A stretch of 64,000 bases of DNA, from NCBI GenBank assembly GCA_051881435.1, contig JBJEPW010000043.1, positions 14,173 through 78,172 of the forward strand, read 5' to 3'. The notes under the pieces are model-generated. The model was not told the origin of the DNA. It worked only from the letters and a program-made list of their open reading frames with translations, and did not search any database. The DNA comes from Fimenecus sp051881435. GTDB lineage: Bacteria > Bacillota > Clostridia > Oscillospirales > Acutalibacteraceae. This document shows positions 33,967-43,388 of this stretch, piece after piece. The translations under genes and the position numbers were made by a program. How positions within the stretch are numbered: the stretch's first letter is position 1; every line of letters begins with the position of its first letter.

Positions 33967-35001
33967 TTACTTTTCCTTACAAATGGTAACGGTACTTTGT
34001 CCCCTGTGACGGATCAGCGACTGCGTTGTGAACGAACCGTCATTTTTAATATTTATGAGTGTGCCTCCGCGAAACGGCACAAGATAAATATTGTGGTCAC
34101 AGGAAAGACCGTATGTAAGCCTGATACCCTTATAATTCACGGAATAATTATTCATATGGTCATGCCCGACAAAACAGCCTTTGGTGGAGCCCAGCTTTAC
34201 CATCGTTTCAAACATTTCGTCATCGACTGCGGGGGAGCATTCCTTTTCAAACCGCATGCCCCATATTCTTTCACCCTCGCCATAGCCTTTTTTGTATTCC
34301 TGCATGGGGATATGGAAAAACGCGAGAGAGGGTACAACTTTTGTTTCATCGCCGTTTTCTGTTTTCGCAATTTCTTTGACGGTGTTTTCGTACCACGCAA
34401 TTTGATTTTCGTGGAAACGGTCATAGCCGTTGTTTTCTTCATCATAACTGTTTGAATCCATAAAAAAGAGAGTTGTCAGGGCTTTACCGCTGTTGTCACG
34501 AACGGTATAAGTGTAATTCCCCATACCGTCAACCGTTTCGTCGCCCCGTTCGTAAATGCAGTATTCGAGGGATTCCAGATAATCATTCAAAGTCTGCTTG
34601 TCGGCAATTTTTTCGGGGTCTAACACCTCGTTCGGGGCATACGCTATGTCAAGCCCTTCGTGATTGCCAAAGGTAAACGCCCACGGAATTTTAAACTCTT
34701 CCATAAAAGTGCAAAAGGTCTTGAAGGCGGTATAGTTTTCTTTTTCGCTGGTTATGTCGCCCGTCACCACAATCATATCGGGTTCCGTGGTTTCCACCAT
34801 TGCAGTGATAGTTTTAAAGGCTTTTGCATCCTTTTTCTCGTTGTTTAGAATATGCACATCGGTTATCTGCAAAACCGTGAACACCGTATCCTCTGCTCTC
34901 TCGTAGGTTTTGCCGTAAAAAGTTACGGTAAGCGCCGCCGTGCCGCCCAAAAGTAAGAGCACAAGTAAAACACTTAAAAACACTTTTACGCCCTTTTTCA
35001 T
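33967..35001 (-). CDS. Membrane-anchored calcineurin-like phosphoesterase
   Basis: A 344-residue protein with an N-terminal signal anchor (about 6-27), so the enzyme domain faces outside. The metal ligands are in LQITDVHI, VVTGDIT, TFGNHEG, FFHIPM and FVGHDHMN. It is the last gene of the long minus-strand glycan locus and starts 1 base after the GH95 stop codon region. No lipobox is present. Two paralogues (48960-50012, 56279-57358) share the same architecture. The substrate may be a phosphorylated glycan or phosphodiester, which is inference from context. Confidence 0.85.
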   Translation of the reverse strand: MKKGVKVFLSVLLVLLLLGGTAALTVTFYGKTYERAEDTVFTVLQITDVHILNNEKKDAKAFKTITAMVETTEPDMIVVTGDITSEKENYTAFKTFCTFMEEFKIPWAFTFGNHEGLDIAYAPNEVLDPEKIADKQTLNDYLESLEYCIYERGDETVDGMGNYTYTVRDNSGKALTTLFFMDSNSYDEENNGYDRFHENQIAWYENTVKEIAKTENGDETKVVPSLAFFHIPMQEYKKGYGEGERIWGMRFEKECSPAVDDEMFETMVKLGSTKGCFVGHDHMNNYSVNYKGIRLTYGLSCDHNIYLVPFRGGTLINIKNDGSFTTQSLIRHRGQSTVTICKEK

Positions 35002-35002
35002 A

Positions 35003-37225
35003 TCACTTCGTCTCCCGAACGGTAATGTTCTCCCCCACCGTCACATTCTCTTGTAAATGCTTTTTCAGGACGGTTACGGGCTTATCGCTTTGAATTTCGG
35101 TCACCAAACCGTTTTGCCATTTAAAACTGATTTTTGCGCCGCCTACCACCATATTTTTGACTTCGCCCGACTTTCCGAAGTTTTCGGGCAAGGCGGGAAT
35201 TAACTCAATTTCTCCGTTTTTACAGGTGATGAGCATTTCGTTCATGCCTGCCACAAAACCGAGATTGCCGTCAATTTGGAAATAAAACGGCGGGTGAACG
35301 CAAAACAAATTTTGAAATACGGAATGGGTTAACATACTACGGATAACTTTCTGCACTATTTTACCGTCACGCAGTCTTGCGGCAAGGCAAATCGCCCACG
35401 CCGCCGACCAACCGATGTATTGGGTTGAATTATCCGTTCTGTATTTGAACAATTTTCTTACCCATTCTGTCTGTTCTTGATTTTCATAAAACCCAATACT
35501 GTTTCCGGGATAAAACGCATACAGCGGCGAAAAATGGCGGTGTCCTTTTTCGGGCGTTTCAAAGTCTTTGTGCCATTCGCAAATGCCGTTTTCCCCTGCT
35601 TTAAACGGATAGAGAAGCGGCGTTTTTTCTATGATTTCCGCTTTTAAAGTTTCATCGTCGGACAGTTCCAGCGCGTTTTTGAAAGCCTGACGGACAAGCC
35701 CCATATCAAACGCCGAGGCATAATCCAATTTGCAGTTTTTACCGTCCTTTTTAAACACATTTTCGGGTGACGGCGAGGGGCAAATTACATACTGCCCGTT
35801 ATGCAGAACGAGAAAATCGCAGGCAAACCGTGCCGATTCGGTGACGATTTCTTTGATTTTATCTTCGTATGCACCGAGGAAACCGTTTTGGTAGTGGGCA
35901 TAGATTTCATTGGAAAGCCACACGCCGCAAAGGGGCGCAAACATATAGTTGGCATCGCCTTTCACGGGCGGCGTTTTGCGCCATAAATCCACATTGTGAT
36001 TGCAGGCAAACCCACGGCAGCCGTAATTGATTTCGGCTGTCTTTTTGCCGTTTTGCAAAGCTTCGTACACCATCTGAATCAGCGGTTCAATGCAGTCTGA
36101 AAGTCCCGCGCGGGAAGCGCCCCAATAGTTCATTTGGGTGTTGATATTCACCGTATAATTGCTGCTCCACGGCGGGCGAACGGATTTGTTCCAAATCCCC
36201 TGCAAATTCAAGGGCTGACCGCCTTTTCGACTGCCTGAAATTATCATATATTTGCCGTAATTATAAAGCAGTTCGCAAAAAGATTTTTCATCACCGCCGT
36301 TTTTGACGGCTTGCAAAAGCGTATCGGTTGGTTTGTCGCTCTCTGCGCAGAAAGAAACGCTCTGCTTACCGTAAAGCGCGGAAAAATCCGCGATATGGCG
36401 GGATTTTAAAGTTTCATACTCCTTTATGGCTGCATTGAGCGCGGTTTTGCATTTTTGCATAACCGCGGTTCTGTCCGTTTCAGGCATTTTATCAAAGCTT
36501 AAAAAGCCCGTTGCGGTCACGAAATAAAGCGTCAGTTCCGTTGCGCTTTTAATTTTTATGCCGTATTTACCGCGATGCACGGCGCCGTTTGTCTCTACCT
36601 GCGCGCCTAAGCAGAACGCCATTCCCTTGTGCTCGTTATAGCGAATCGGATAAAGCTCTTTTACCAAATAATTCGGCGCGGCGTAATCGGGCGCATTGCC
36701 TGTTAAAAACAGGCAATTCCCCTCCGTATTTACACGGTGGCGCAGTTTTGAGGTAGCCTGCATTTTAACCGAAAAAGGTTTTTTTGCCGTAATTTTATAT
36801 ATTGAAACCTTGTCGGGATAGGAACAAAAAGCTTCAGCAACACAACCGTTTGTCTGAACGGTATGCACGCCTTTTGACAAGTCAAGGCTTCGCACATACC
36901 CGTTTCGGTCTATCCCTTTGAAGTTTAAAAGAATATCTCCCATCGGCATAAAGGCTTCGCTGTAAAATCCTGTCAGTTTTTCTTCGCAAAGGGCGTCTGC
37001 CTCGCTGTTTTTACCCGCAAAAATCAGTTGACGTGCCTTTTCAAGATTTTCAAGGCTTTCTTTACTATCGTAATTTTTCGGGTATCCCGACCAAAGTGTG
37101 CCGTCATTAAAGCAAAGGCGTTCTGTTCGGAGTGAGCCATAAAGCATTATACCCGTATATCCGTTGCCGAGAGGTAAGGCTTCCCGCCATCTTTTTGCCG
37201 GTGCAGTATATTTGAGCGTATGCAT
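35003..37225 (-). CDS. GH95-family alpha-L-fucosidase (or alpha-L-galactosidase)
   Basis: A 740-residue inverting glycosidase. It begins LKYTAPAKRWREALPLGNGY, the typical N-terminal domain entry of GH95, followed by LCFNDGTLWSGYPKNYDS. The catalytic barrel carries VNINTQMNYWGASRAGL and QIDGNLGFVAGMNEML, which hold the conserved active-site Asn and Asp. The lack of a signal peptide points to cytoplasmic action on imported alpha-1,2-fucosylated oligosaccharides. It directly follows the GH129-like gene. GH95 also includes alpha-L-galactosidases, so the sugar is not certain. Confidence 0.88.
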   Translation of the reverse strand: MHTLKYTAPAKRWREALPLGNGYTGIMLYGSLRTERLCFNDGTLWSGYPKNYDSKESLENLEKARQLIFAGKNSEADALCEEKLTGFYSEAFMPMGDILLNFKGIDRNGYVRSLDLSKGVHTVQTNGCVAEAFCSYPDKVSIYKITAKKPFSVKMQATSKLRHRVNTEGNCLFLTGNAPDYAAPNYLVKELYPIRYNEHKGMAFCLGAQVETNGAVHRGKYGIKIKSATELTLYFVTATGFLSFDKMPETDRTAVMQKCKTALNAAIKEYETLKSRHIADFSALYGKQSVSFCAESDKPTDTLLQAVKNGGDEKSFCELLYNYGKYMIISGSRKGGQPLNLQGIWNKSVRPPWSSNYTVNINTQMNYWGASRAGLSDCIEPLIQMVYEALQNGKKTAEINYGCRGFACNHNVDLWRKTPPVKGDANYMFAPLCGVWLSNEIYAHYQNGFLGAYEDKIKEIVTESARFACDFLVLHNGQYVICPSPSPENVFKKDGKNCKLDYASAFDMGLVRQAFKNALELSDDETLKAEIIEKTPLLYPFKAGENGICEWHKDFETPEKGHRHFSPLYAFYPGNSIGFYENQEQTEWVRKLFKYRTDNSTQYIGWSAAWAICLAARLRDGKIVQKVIRSMLTHSVFQNLFCVHPPFYFQIDGNLGFVAGMNEMLITCKNGEIELIPALPENFGKSGEVKNMVVGGAKISFKWQNGLVTEIQSDKPVTVLKKHLQENVTVGENITVRETK

Positions 37226-39142
37226 TTACATAACTCCTATCTCATAAGTGTTTTTGTCTAAATCAATGGTAACGGTTGTGCCGTCCGCATAGGTTGCCCT
37301 TTGGCGGCGGGTAGAGCCTAAAAACTCATGCTTGACCATTTCTTGGTTATAGAGCTTCGCCTGTAAATCGGCAAGGGGTGTGACGCGGTCAATTTCTTTT
37401 TTGAGGCTCTCATCGTCAAGAAGCTCCGTATCGGTTGTGCGGTTATCTGTTCCGATTTTGCTGACGCCCGTCCCGAACGGGCTGATATACGGCATACCTG
37501 CGCAAAGCGCGCAGTACATATCGCCGTTGTCGCCCTTTGGAATGCCCCAATTGTTAAACCAATTCCAAGGTACCATAATGCAGTCGTGGAACACCAAATT
37601 TCCAAGTGGCACAGGGATTCCCACCGCCTGTCCGTTTTCCTGCGGGCGCAGGGTAAAGGGACCGTGGTGCACAAGGGCTAAATGATTTAAAAGCTGCATT
37701 GCAGGCTCTTCCGAGGACATAATAAAGCCTTTGTCATTGAGATAATCGAAACATTCCGCACGGTACTGTATGCTTTGTTCTCTTGTCACCTTGTGGTCGG
37801 GGTGGAAACACTCGTCGCCGTTCATAATCGAGAACACATCGAGATATGCACCCTGCACATCCACGCCGTGTTCTTCCAATTCGGCATATGTTTTTTTCAC
37901 AAATTCCAACGCCTGTGAGGCGCAAAGGAAAGTATGCTCGCCGCCGTCCCAAATAGAGCAATATGGATGGGAGCCGTCAATATGCATCACCGCTTTTTCC
38001 ATGGAGAATACAGGTGAAGAATAATAAAAATCTCTGTACTGGTCATGAAGTGCGAATATGTAACCAAGTTCACGGCTGACCTTTGAAAATTCCGAGAAGC
38101 CCTCCCAACCGCCTGCCGCTTCGCACGGGGGCAAAATATAAGGGTGGTTGTTGTCGTAGCCGTCTTTTCCCCAGCCGTCGGTGTGGATATACAATTTTTC
38201 AAGCCCCAGCGCTTTCAGTTTTTTCATTTGCTCTGCACGCGCGTAAAAGGTGGCATAGAGAATTTCGTTTGTGCCGTTTTTATCGTAAAATTTGGATTTT
38301 TCATTGATTTTAGAATAGATTTTATGGTGCAGAACGGGGCAACCGATCAGTTTTTCAATGTTTTTATTTTTGTTGATTTTATCGTCTATGGAAACAAACT
38401 GATTTGTTTCCATTAAGTATTTTCGATAGTCTTTTGCTACGGTGTTGTAGTCCCCTTGTTCGTGGAAAATAAAGCGGATTTTACGCGCATAGGAGAGTTT
38501 TCCGAGTGAGGACATCCAATGCACGGAATTTAAGAATGCTTTATGGTGCCCGAATGAGGAAAACATACAAGCGTCATAGGGCGTTTCCACAATCGCTGTG
38601 AAAGTGTGCCCGTCGCACACCCTGCCCCAAATGGGCATATAGCAGTCGCCCGTGTTGATTTTGCGTAAGTAATGGGCAAAGCCGAAGGTGGAGGCAAAGT
38701 TTTCCGTGTAGCCGTCGGGCAGTAAAAAGCCTTGACGCATGGCGTCAATATGGTAGGATTTTTCGCCTTTTTTCTTTGCATTGAACGGCGCAGGAAAGTA
38801 AACCGCCTGAATATCAAAGCCTGTTTCGTTTTCTGCCTTTACGGAAAAGGTTACCGTATCCTCCCCTGTGATTTCCGCCGTGCAAATAAGCGCAAAGGTA
38901 AGTTTCTTACCGAAAGCAATATAGTTTTCATAGCGGCAGACAATGCGGTTTTCGTCTTTTTCCACTGTCTTTTTCAAAGCACTTATAAGCGGGCGGTAGG
39001 TGCTAATGTACTTTTTCCCCACCTTTTTGCGGACGATGATATACGGCCGTCTGCCGTCGCTCACCCAGGAAAAACCCTTGTGCTTGATTTCGTAATCCCC
39101 TGTTACGGGGCTGTAAGAAAGCTGTAAATCTTTATTTTTCAT
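37226..39142 (-). CDS. GH129-like alpha-N-acetylgalactosaminidase
   Basis: A 638-residue protein with an N-terminal beta domain (about 1-240) and a TIM-barrel-like domain. The strand AYLDVFS places Asp at residue 435 and SSEE places Glu at 478. As I recall, Asp435 and Glu478 are the nucleophile and acid/base of the Bifidobacterium GH129 enzyme, which is of nearly the same length. This agreement is my main reason for the call. There is no signal peptide. Neighbouring fucosidases and galactosidases fit removal of GalNAc from blood-group A or mucin core structures. A different activity within the same clan is possible. Confidence 0.62.
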   Translation of the reverse strand: MKNKDLQLSYSPVTGDYEIKHKGFSWVSDGRRPYIIVRKKVGKKYISTYRPLISALKKTVEKDENRIVCRYENYIAFGKKLTFALICTAEITGEDTVTFSVKAENETGFDIQAVYFPAPFNAKKKGEKSYHIDAMRQGFLLPDGYTENFASTFGFAHYLRKINTGDCYMPIWGRVCDGHTFTAIVETPYDACMFSSFGHHKAFLNSVHWMSSLGKLSYARKIRFIFHEQGDYNTVAKDYRKYLMETNQFVSIDDKINKNKNIEKLIGCPVLHHKIYSKINEKSKFYDKNGTNEILYATFYARAEQMKKLKALGLEKLYIHTDGWGKDGYDNNHPYILPPCEAAGGWEGFSEFSKVSRELGYIFALHDQYRDFYYSSPVFSMEKAVMHIDGSHPYCSIWDGGEHTFLCASQALEFVKKTYAELEEHGVDVQGAYLDVFSIMNGDECFHPDHKVTREQSIQYRAECFDYLNDKGFIMSSEEPAMQLLNHLALVHHGPFTLRPQENGQAVGIPVPLGNLVFHDCIMVPWNWFNNWGIPKGDNGDMYCALCAGMPYISPFGTGVSKIGTDNRTTDTELLDDESLKKEIDRVTPLADLQAKLYNQEMVKHEFLGSTRRQRATYADGTTVTIDLDKNTYEIGVM

Positions 39143-40621
39143 TTACTCCACCTCAATTTTGAAGCATATGGGCATTTTTGAATATACTTTGTTTTTTGTT
39201 TGAATGGTAAGCGCCTTTTTGTTCTGCGAATAGGTCAGTTTTTCCGTACTGCCGAGAAGGGATATGTTTTTGATGACGCAATGGAACAAATCCATACTGT
39301 CGGCAAGGGATTTAATTTGAAATACCGACTGTCCCTGCGGTTTCAGCGCGAACGCATAGACAACGCCTGTTTTATAAGTAAAGCGAAAATCACGCTTTGT
39401 ATAGGTCAATTTTTCGTGGAACGAGCCGCCTTTTTGCTTTTTGCCCTCGCCGAACACCTTATAGGGTTGTGTGCCCCAAATCGCCTCGGCGTTTGCTTTT
39501 GTCCACTTGCCGAGTTCGCTTAAAATGTGCATTTCTTCATCGCAGATGGAGCCGTCCGCTTTCGGTCCGATATTTAATACAAAGCAACCGTTTTTGGAAA
39601 TGACATCCAACAGATTGCAGGCAATAATTTCCGGCGTTTTAAAGCGGTTGGTGGTACAGTAACTCCACGAATTATAGGCGGTGGAGGTTTCGCCCTGCCA
39701 AATATAGGGGCTTACATCTTTTAACTGCCCGCGTTCACGGTCAAAAATCGCGCAATTATACATAATCGCGTCCGATTTATAATACACGCAGACCTCTTTG
39801 CCCCATTCGAGAGAACGGTTATAGTAATAGGCAAGAAACTGTTTCATATAGGGGCGAAAAGCCTTATAGGAAACCCACCAATCAAAGAAAAGCGAGGCAG
39901 GCTGATATTTATCAATCAACTCGCAGGACGATACAAGCCAATCCTGCAACCACTTTTCCGTCGGCTCGATGCCATGCTCCTGCTTTAAAAGCGTATGTAA
40001 ATTGTTGCGCTTGTGCACATTGGCACATGCACCGTAGAATTCTCTGTATGCTTCGTCCTGTGTTTCGTTTTTGAAACCGATGGTTTTGCCGCCGTTCAAG
40101 AACCAAAAATGCTCCGCGCGGTGGGAGGAGGTTGAAAAGGTAATACCCGTTTTTTCGCAGGCCGCTTTCAGTTCCCCGATAAAATCCCTATGTACGGGGA
40201 ATTTGACCGTTGTCCATTCCGAAAGCGCGCTGTCATAGAGTTTCACGCCGTCGTGATGCTCGGCAACAGGCATTAAAAATTTTGCGCCGCAGTCTTTCAC
40301 GGCTTTTGTGATTTCGTCCGCGTCAAATTTTTCCGCTTTGAACATGGGGATAAAATCGCGGTAATTAAAATCCTTACCGTATTTGCGCTTATGATGCCAA
40401 TAGACGGGATTGCCCTTATAATACATAAGCCGCGGATACCATTCGCTGAAATATTCGGGCACGGTGAACACACCCCAATGGATAAACACACCGAATTTTG
40501 CATTCCTGTACCACTCCGGCACAGGGTACGAAGCAAGGCTTTCCCAATCGGGTTTATATGTACCGTTACTGTTCAACTCGTCAATTTTTTGCAAATAGTC
40601 CTGCATTTGCGCGTCGGTCAT
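39143..40621 (-). CDS. GH29 alpha-L-fucosidase
   Basis: A 492-residue retaining fucosidase. Family signatures: WYRNAKFGVFIHWG, the EHHDGVKLY metal-free active-site stretch, SHRAEHFWF and SLFFDWWVS, whose Asp is the likely nucleophile. There is no signal peptide. Its ATG follows the truncated amidohydrolase stop by 1 base, so before the insertion upstream it would have followed the intact lactonase gene directly. A paralogue at 52234-53703 shares the MQ-YLQKIDE start and overall layout. Confidence 0.93.
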   Translation of the reverse strand: MTDAQMQDYLQKIDELNSNGTYKPDWESLASYPVPEWYRNAKFGVFIHWGVFTVPEYFSEWYPRLMYYKGNPVYWHHKRKYGKDFNYRDFIPMFKAEKFDADEITKAVKDCGAKFLMPVAEHHDGVKLYDSALSEWTTVKFPVHRDFIGELKAACEKTGITFSTSSHRAEHFWFLNGGKTIGFKNETQDEAYREFYGACANVHKRNNLHTLLKQEHGIEPTEKWLQDWLVSSCELIDKYQPASLFFDWWVSYKAFRPYMKQFLAYYYNRSLEWGKEVCVYYKSDAIMYNCAIFDRERGQLKDVSPYIWQGETSTAYNSWSYCTTNRFKTPEIIACNLLDVISKNGCFVLNIGPKADGSICDEEMHILSELGKWTKANAEAIWGTQPYKVFGEGKKQKGGSFHEKLTYTKRDFRFTYKTGVVYAFALKPQGQSVFQIKSLADSMDLFHCVIKNISLLGSTEKLTYSQNKKALTIQTKNKVYSKMPICFKIEVE

Positions 40622-40850
40622 TTCAGTCCTCCAACATATTTTTGATTTTCACACACTCCGTGAGATTGGAAAAACCGTAAAATGCTTGTGCATTTTCGCA
40701 AAGAAATGCGTTTTTCTCCTGCTCGGTCAGTTCCTTGGATTTCAGGATAAAATCATAACTCATTTTACAGGTGATTTCCACCGTGGTGCGGGGGTAGTCG
40801 CTCCCCCGCATCAGTTTATGGATTCCGCAGATTTCGGCGGCTTCCTTAAC
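40622..40850 (-). repeat. Direct repeat flanking the inserted cassette, left copy
   Basis: Corresponds to 43158-43388 in the same orientation, from CAGTCCTCCAACATATTTTT through the region encoding GSDYPRT. The repeat brackets the oxidoreductase and acyltransferase genes. Confidence 0.8.
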
Positions 40851-40919
40851 CGCTTTCACAATAGATGAATATGGGTATATTCCGCTGTTGCAAAGATAAA
40901 TAATATCTTCACTTTCCAT
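40623..40919 (-). pseudogene. Truncated 3' copy of the lactonase-like amidohydrolase
   Basis: An open frame of 98 codons that matches the C-terminal third of the amidohydrolase at 43159-44034 almost residue for residue from KAVKEAAEICGIHKLM to the stop KIKNMLED. It lacks the metal-binding N-terminal HxH. At the DNA level the two copies differ at only a handful of positions over about 225 bases and then diverge. It is a duplication remnant and is very unlikely to be a functional enzyme. Confidence 0.85.
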
Positions 40920-40971
40920 AATAACATTTACTTCTCATGTAAATCTGTCCGCTTTTGCTTGTCACTATAAT

Positions 40972-42276
40972 TTAAAAATACTTAGGTATTCCGCCGTCTG
41001 TTAATGATTCGTCAGCCAAATACGCCGCTAAATGTCCCGCCACGGAATCAAAAACAGAAGTGCAGGCAAGGCTCGGCTTATCACCTTGAACAAACTTTAC
41101 AAAATCCATAGCCAACTTTTCATCACCGCCGCCGTGACCTCCGTAAGCTCCAACCATATCTCCGCTTACATTCAAATCAACCTCTTCTGTTTTACATTCG
41201 CCGTTATGCGCATTCGGTGAAGGATCAATAAGTGAAACCGTAAATTTTGACTCTTCAAAATTACCGTATATTTCTCCTCTTGTTCCGATTATATGTATCA
41301 TTCTTGCAGGTTGGCTTGTAGCTCCTATCATATTATGTGTTCCTGTTGCACCGTTTGCAAATTGTACCATTACTGACTGTCTGTCAACAACATCGTTATC
41401 ACATTTATATATACATCTTGCATATGGTGAATCGGATTTCATTAAACTGATTTTATCTTCTATTGTCGGATTTTCAATGCCCTCAAGCTCGCTCCAAACA
41501 TAAAATGCCCATCTTTCAGGGTGATCGATATATAATCTTTTGGTTGAATAAACACAAGTGTCAACCAAGGGACAATCAACCATACATTTTGTTCCTGCTC
41601 CCTTCGGAGCGTTTTCTGCTCTGAACTGGCAACGTCCGCCAAATGAAGATATTTTTACAGGCTTTGTTTCGCTCATCAGCCACATGATCAAATCTAAATC
41701 ATGGCAGCATTTTTGCAAAAGCATAGAGGTTTTGCACTTTGAAGAATTTGCCCATTTTCCTCGTACGAAGGAAGTTGACATATGATGATATGAAACATGC
41801 TCCGTTGTTTGGATATTTGTTATTTCTCCGATATCACCACGCAAAACCCTCTCTTTTATCGCATAATAAAACGGTGCATATCTCAGAACATGGCATATCA
41901 TAACCTTGGAATTGTTTTTCTTTGCACATTCCACAAGCTGATACATTTCGTCCTTATTTACGGCAAATGGCTTTTCCAAAAGCATATCATAACCGAGGTT
42001 TAAGAGCGGTACAGCGGTTTCAATATGTTGTTCGTCCATTGTTCCGTTAATAATTGCGTCTGCCAATTTACCGTGCTTACATAATTCAGCGGCATCTTTA
42101 AAACACATATCATCACTTAAATGAAACTTGTTTTTGCACATCTCTCTTCTAACAGGATCGGGATCCGCCACTCCGACAATTTCCAAAAGTTCCGGATTTG
42201 TTATCGCTAAGTTGCTGTATATCATGGCCCTGTGTCCGGCACCGACTATTATCGCTTTTACTGGTGATTTACTCAT
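40972..42276 (-). CDS. Gfo/Idh/MocA-family oxidoreductase
   Basis: A 434-residue NAD(P)-dependent sugar or inositol dehydrogenase-type protein. The Rossmann start is KAIIVGAGHRAMIYSN, followed by DAIINGTMDEQH and the EKPFAVNKDEM motif whose lysine is usually catalytic. A C-terminal cysteine-rich insert (CQFR...GTKCMVDCPLVDTCVYS) is typical of a subgroup acting on glycans. Translation overlaps the upstream acyltransferase gene by 4 bases, so the two form a unit inserted between repeats. Base composition is visibly more AT-rich than in the flanking operon. The substrate is unknown; glycosidase-associated members can oxidise glycosides at C3. Confidence 0.85.
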   Translation of the reverse strand: MSKSPVKAIIVGAGHRAMIYSNLAITNPELLEIVGVADPDPVRREMCKNKFHLSDDMCFKDAAELCKHGKLADAIINGTMDEQHIETAVPLLNLGYDMLLEKPFAVNKDEMYQLVECAKKNNSKVMICHVLRYAPFYYAIKERVLRGDIGEITNIQTTEHVSYHHMSTSFVRGKWANSSKCKTSMLLQKCCHDLDLIMWLMSETKPVKISSFGGRCQFRAENAPKGAGTKCMVDCPLVDTCVYSTKRLYIDHPERWAFYVWSELEGIENPTIEDKISLMKSDSPYARCIYKCDNDVVDRQSVMVQFANGATGTHNMIGATSQPARMIHIIGTRGEIYGNFEESKFTVSLIDPSPNAHNGECKTEEVDLNVSGDMVGAYGGHGGGDEKLAMDFVKFVQGDKPSLACTSVFDSVAGHLAAYLADESLTDGGIPKYF

Positions 42277-43100
42277 TTGTTTCTCCTTATACCGTATTTT
42301 CTTTCTGTTATACCGATTCCCATTCCCAGTGTGTTGCCCTTTTTAATATAATCCTTTGCCGCTTTTTGTAACGATGTGTTTTCAGGATAGTCCTCTACAT
42401 TCTCCTCTTTACCGCCGAATATTCTTTCTATTGCCTGACGATCATTCGGGCAGGAATAAACGCTTTTAAAAAGCGACTGAAATCTGATTATATTTGAATT
42501 TGATTTCATAAATTCAATATTTTTTTCATATAACAGCCAACTTTCACAAAAGAAATAATCAAACCTATATTCAGGAAAGGTTTTTTCAAAGAAACTGTCT
42601 GCTTCGGTTATGGATTTTCGACATTCTTCAAGCATGAGTTTTTCACCTTGAGGAATATGTATATAGATTACTTTTTCATTTCTTTTAACATGCAATAATT
42701 CATAGTTTAATGTTGGATTATCTAAGGTGAAAAACTGATATTGAAGTCTTCCGATTTTGAACAGGTTAAAGGTGACATGGTTTTTTAACCAATTATAGTT
42801 TTTCAATCCTTTATTACTGTTATTTTCACACCATATTTTTATATCACTCATGGTATCGTAAAAGACTTTGTCGGCAATATTATGCTTTGCATATTCAACT
42901 TTAATTCTGTTTGCAAGGTTCAATATAACAGCCAATCTTGTTAAATCATCTTCATCAATCAAACATTCAAATGATTTTGCTTCGCAAGCATTTGATAAAC
43001 TTTCAATTTTATTTTCGTCTGAACCAAAGATTTTACAAATTAAGTCATCAGAAATTTTCAGTTTTTTTGCCACACCGGTAATTTCATATAACAATCCCAT
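42273..43100 (-). CDS. GNAT_C-type acyltransferase domain protein
   Basis: A 275-residue protein. The C-terminal half has IHIPQGEKLMLEECRKSI, FFEKTFPEYRFDYFFCESWLL, SNIIRFQSLFK and the final NTLGMGIGITERKYG, the pattern I associate with two-domain (NAT_N/GNAT_C) putative acyltransferases found beside sugar-modifying genes. No catalytic residue is assigned in that family to my knowledge. GGAGAGTGATAC precedes the ATG. It is coupled to the oxidoreductase and shares its AT-rich composition. The substrate is unknown. Confidence 0.65.
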   Translation of the reverse strand: MGLLYEITGVAKKLKISDDLICKIFGSDENKIESLSNACEAKSFECLIDEDDLTRLAVILNLANRIKVEYAKHNIADKVFYDTMSDIKIWCENNSNKGLKNYNWLKNHVTFNLFKIGRLQYQFFTLDNPTLNYELLHVKRNEKVIYIHIPQGEKLMLEECRKSITEADSFFEKTFPEYRFDYFFCESWLLYEKNIEFMKSNSNIIRFQSLFKSVYSCPNDRQAIERIFGGKEENVEDYPENTSLQKAAKDYIKKGNTLGMGIGITERKYGIRRNK

Positions 43101-43157
43101 ACTGTATCACTCTCCAAATCAGAGTTAACGGTTAATCTTTTTGCAAGCAATAACGCT

Positions 43158-43388
43158 TTCAGTCCTCCAACATATTTTTGATTTTCACACATTCCGTGAG
43201 ATTGGAAAAACCGTAAAATGCTTGTGCATTTTCGCAAAGAAATGCGTTTTTCTCCTGCTCGGTCAGCTCCTTGGATTTCAGGATAAAATCATAACTCATT
43301 TTATAGGTGATTTCCACCATGGTGCGGGGGTAGTCGCTCCCCCACATCAGTTTATGGATCCCGCAGATTTCGGCGGCTTCTTTCACCG
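43158..43388 (-). repeat. Direct repeat flanking the inserted cassette, right copy
   Basis: Lies within the 3' end of the intact amidohydrolase gene and matches 40622-40850 in the same orientation, with about a dozen differences concentrated at the far end. Confidence 0.8.

Noticed and set aside
40623..40919. A separate functional small amidohydrolase
   Set aside because: It lacks the metal-binding N-terminal two thirds and is explained fully as a duplicated 3' end.
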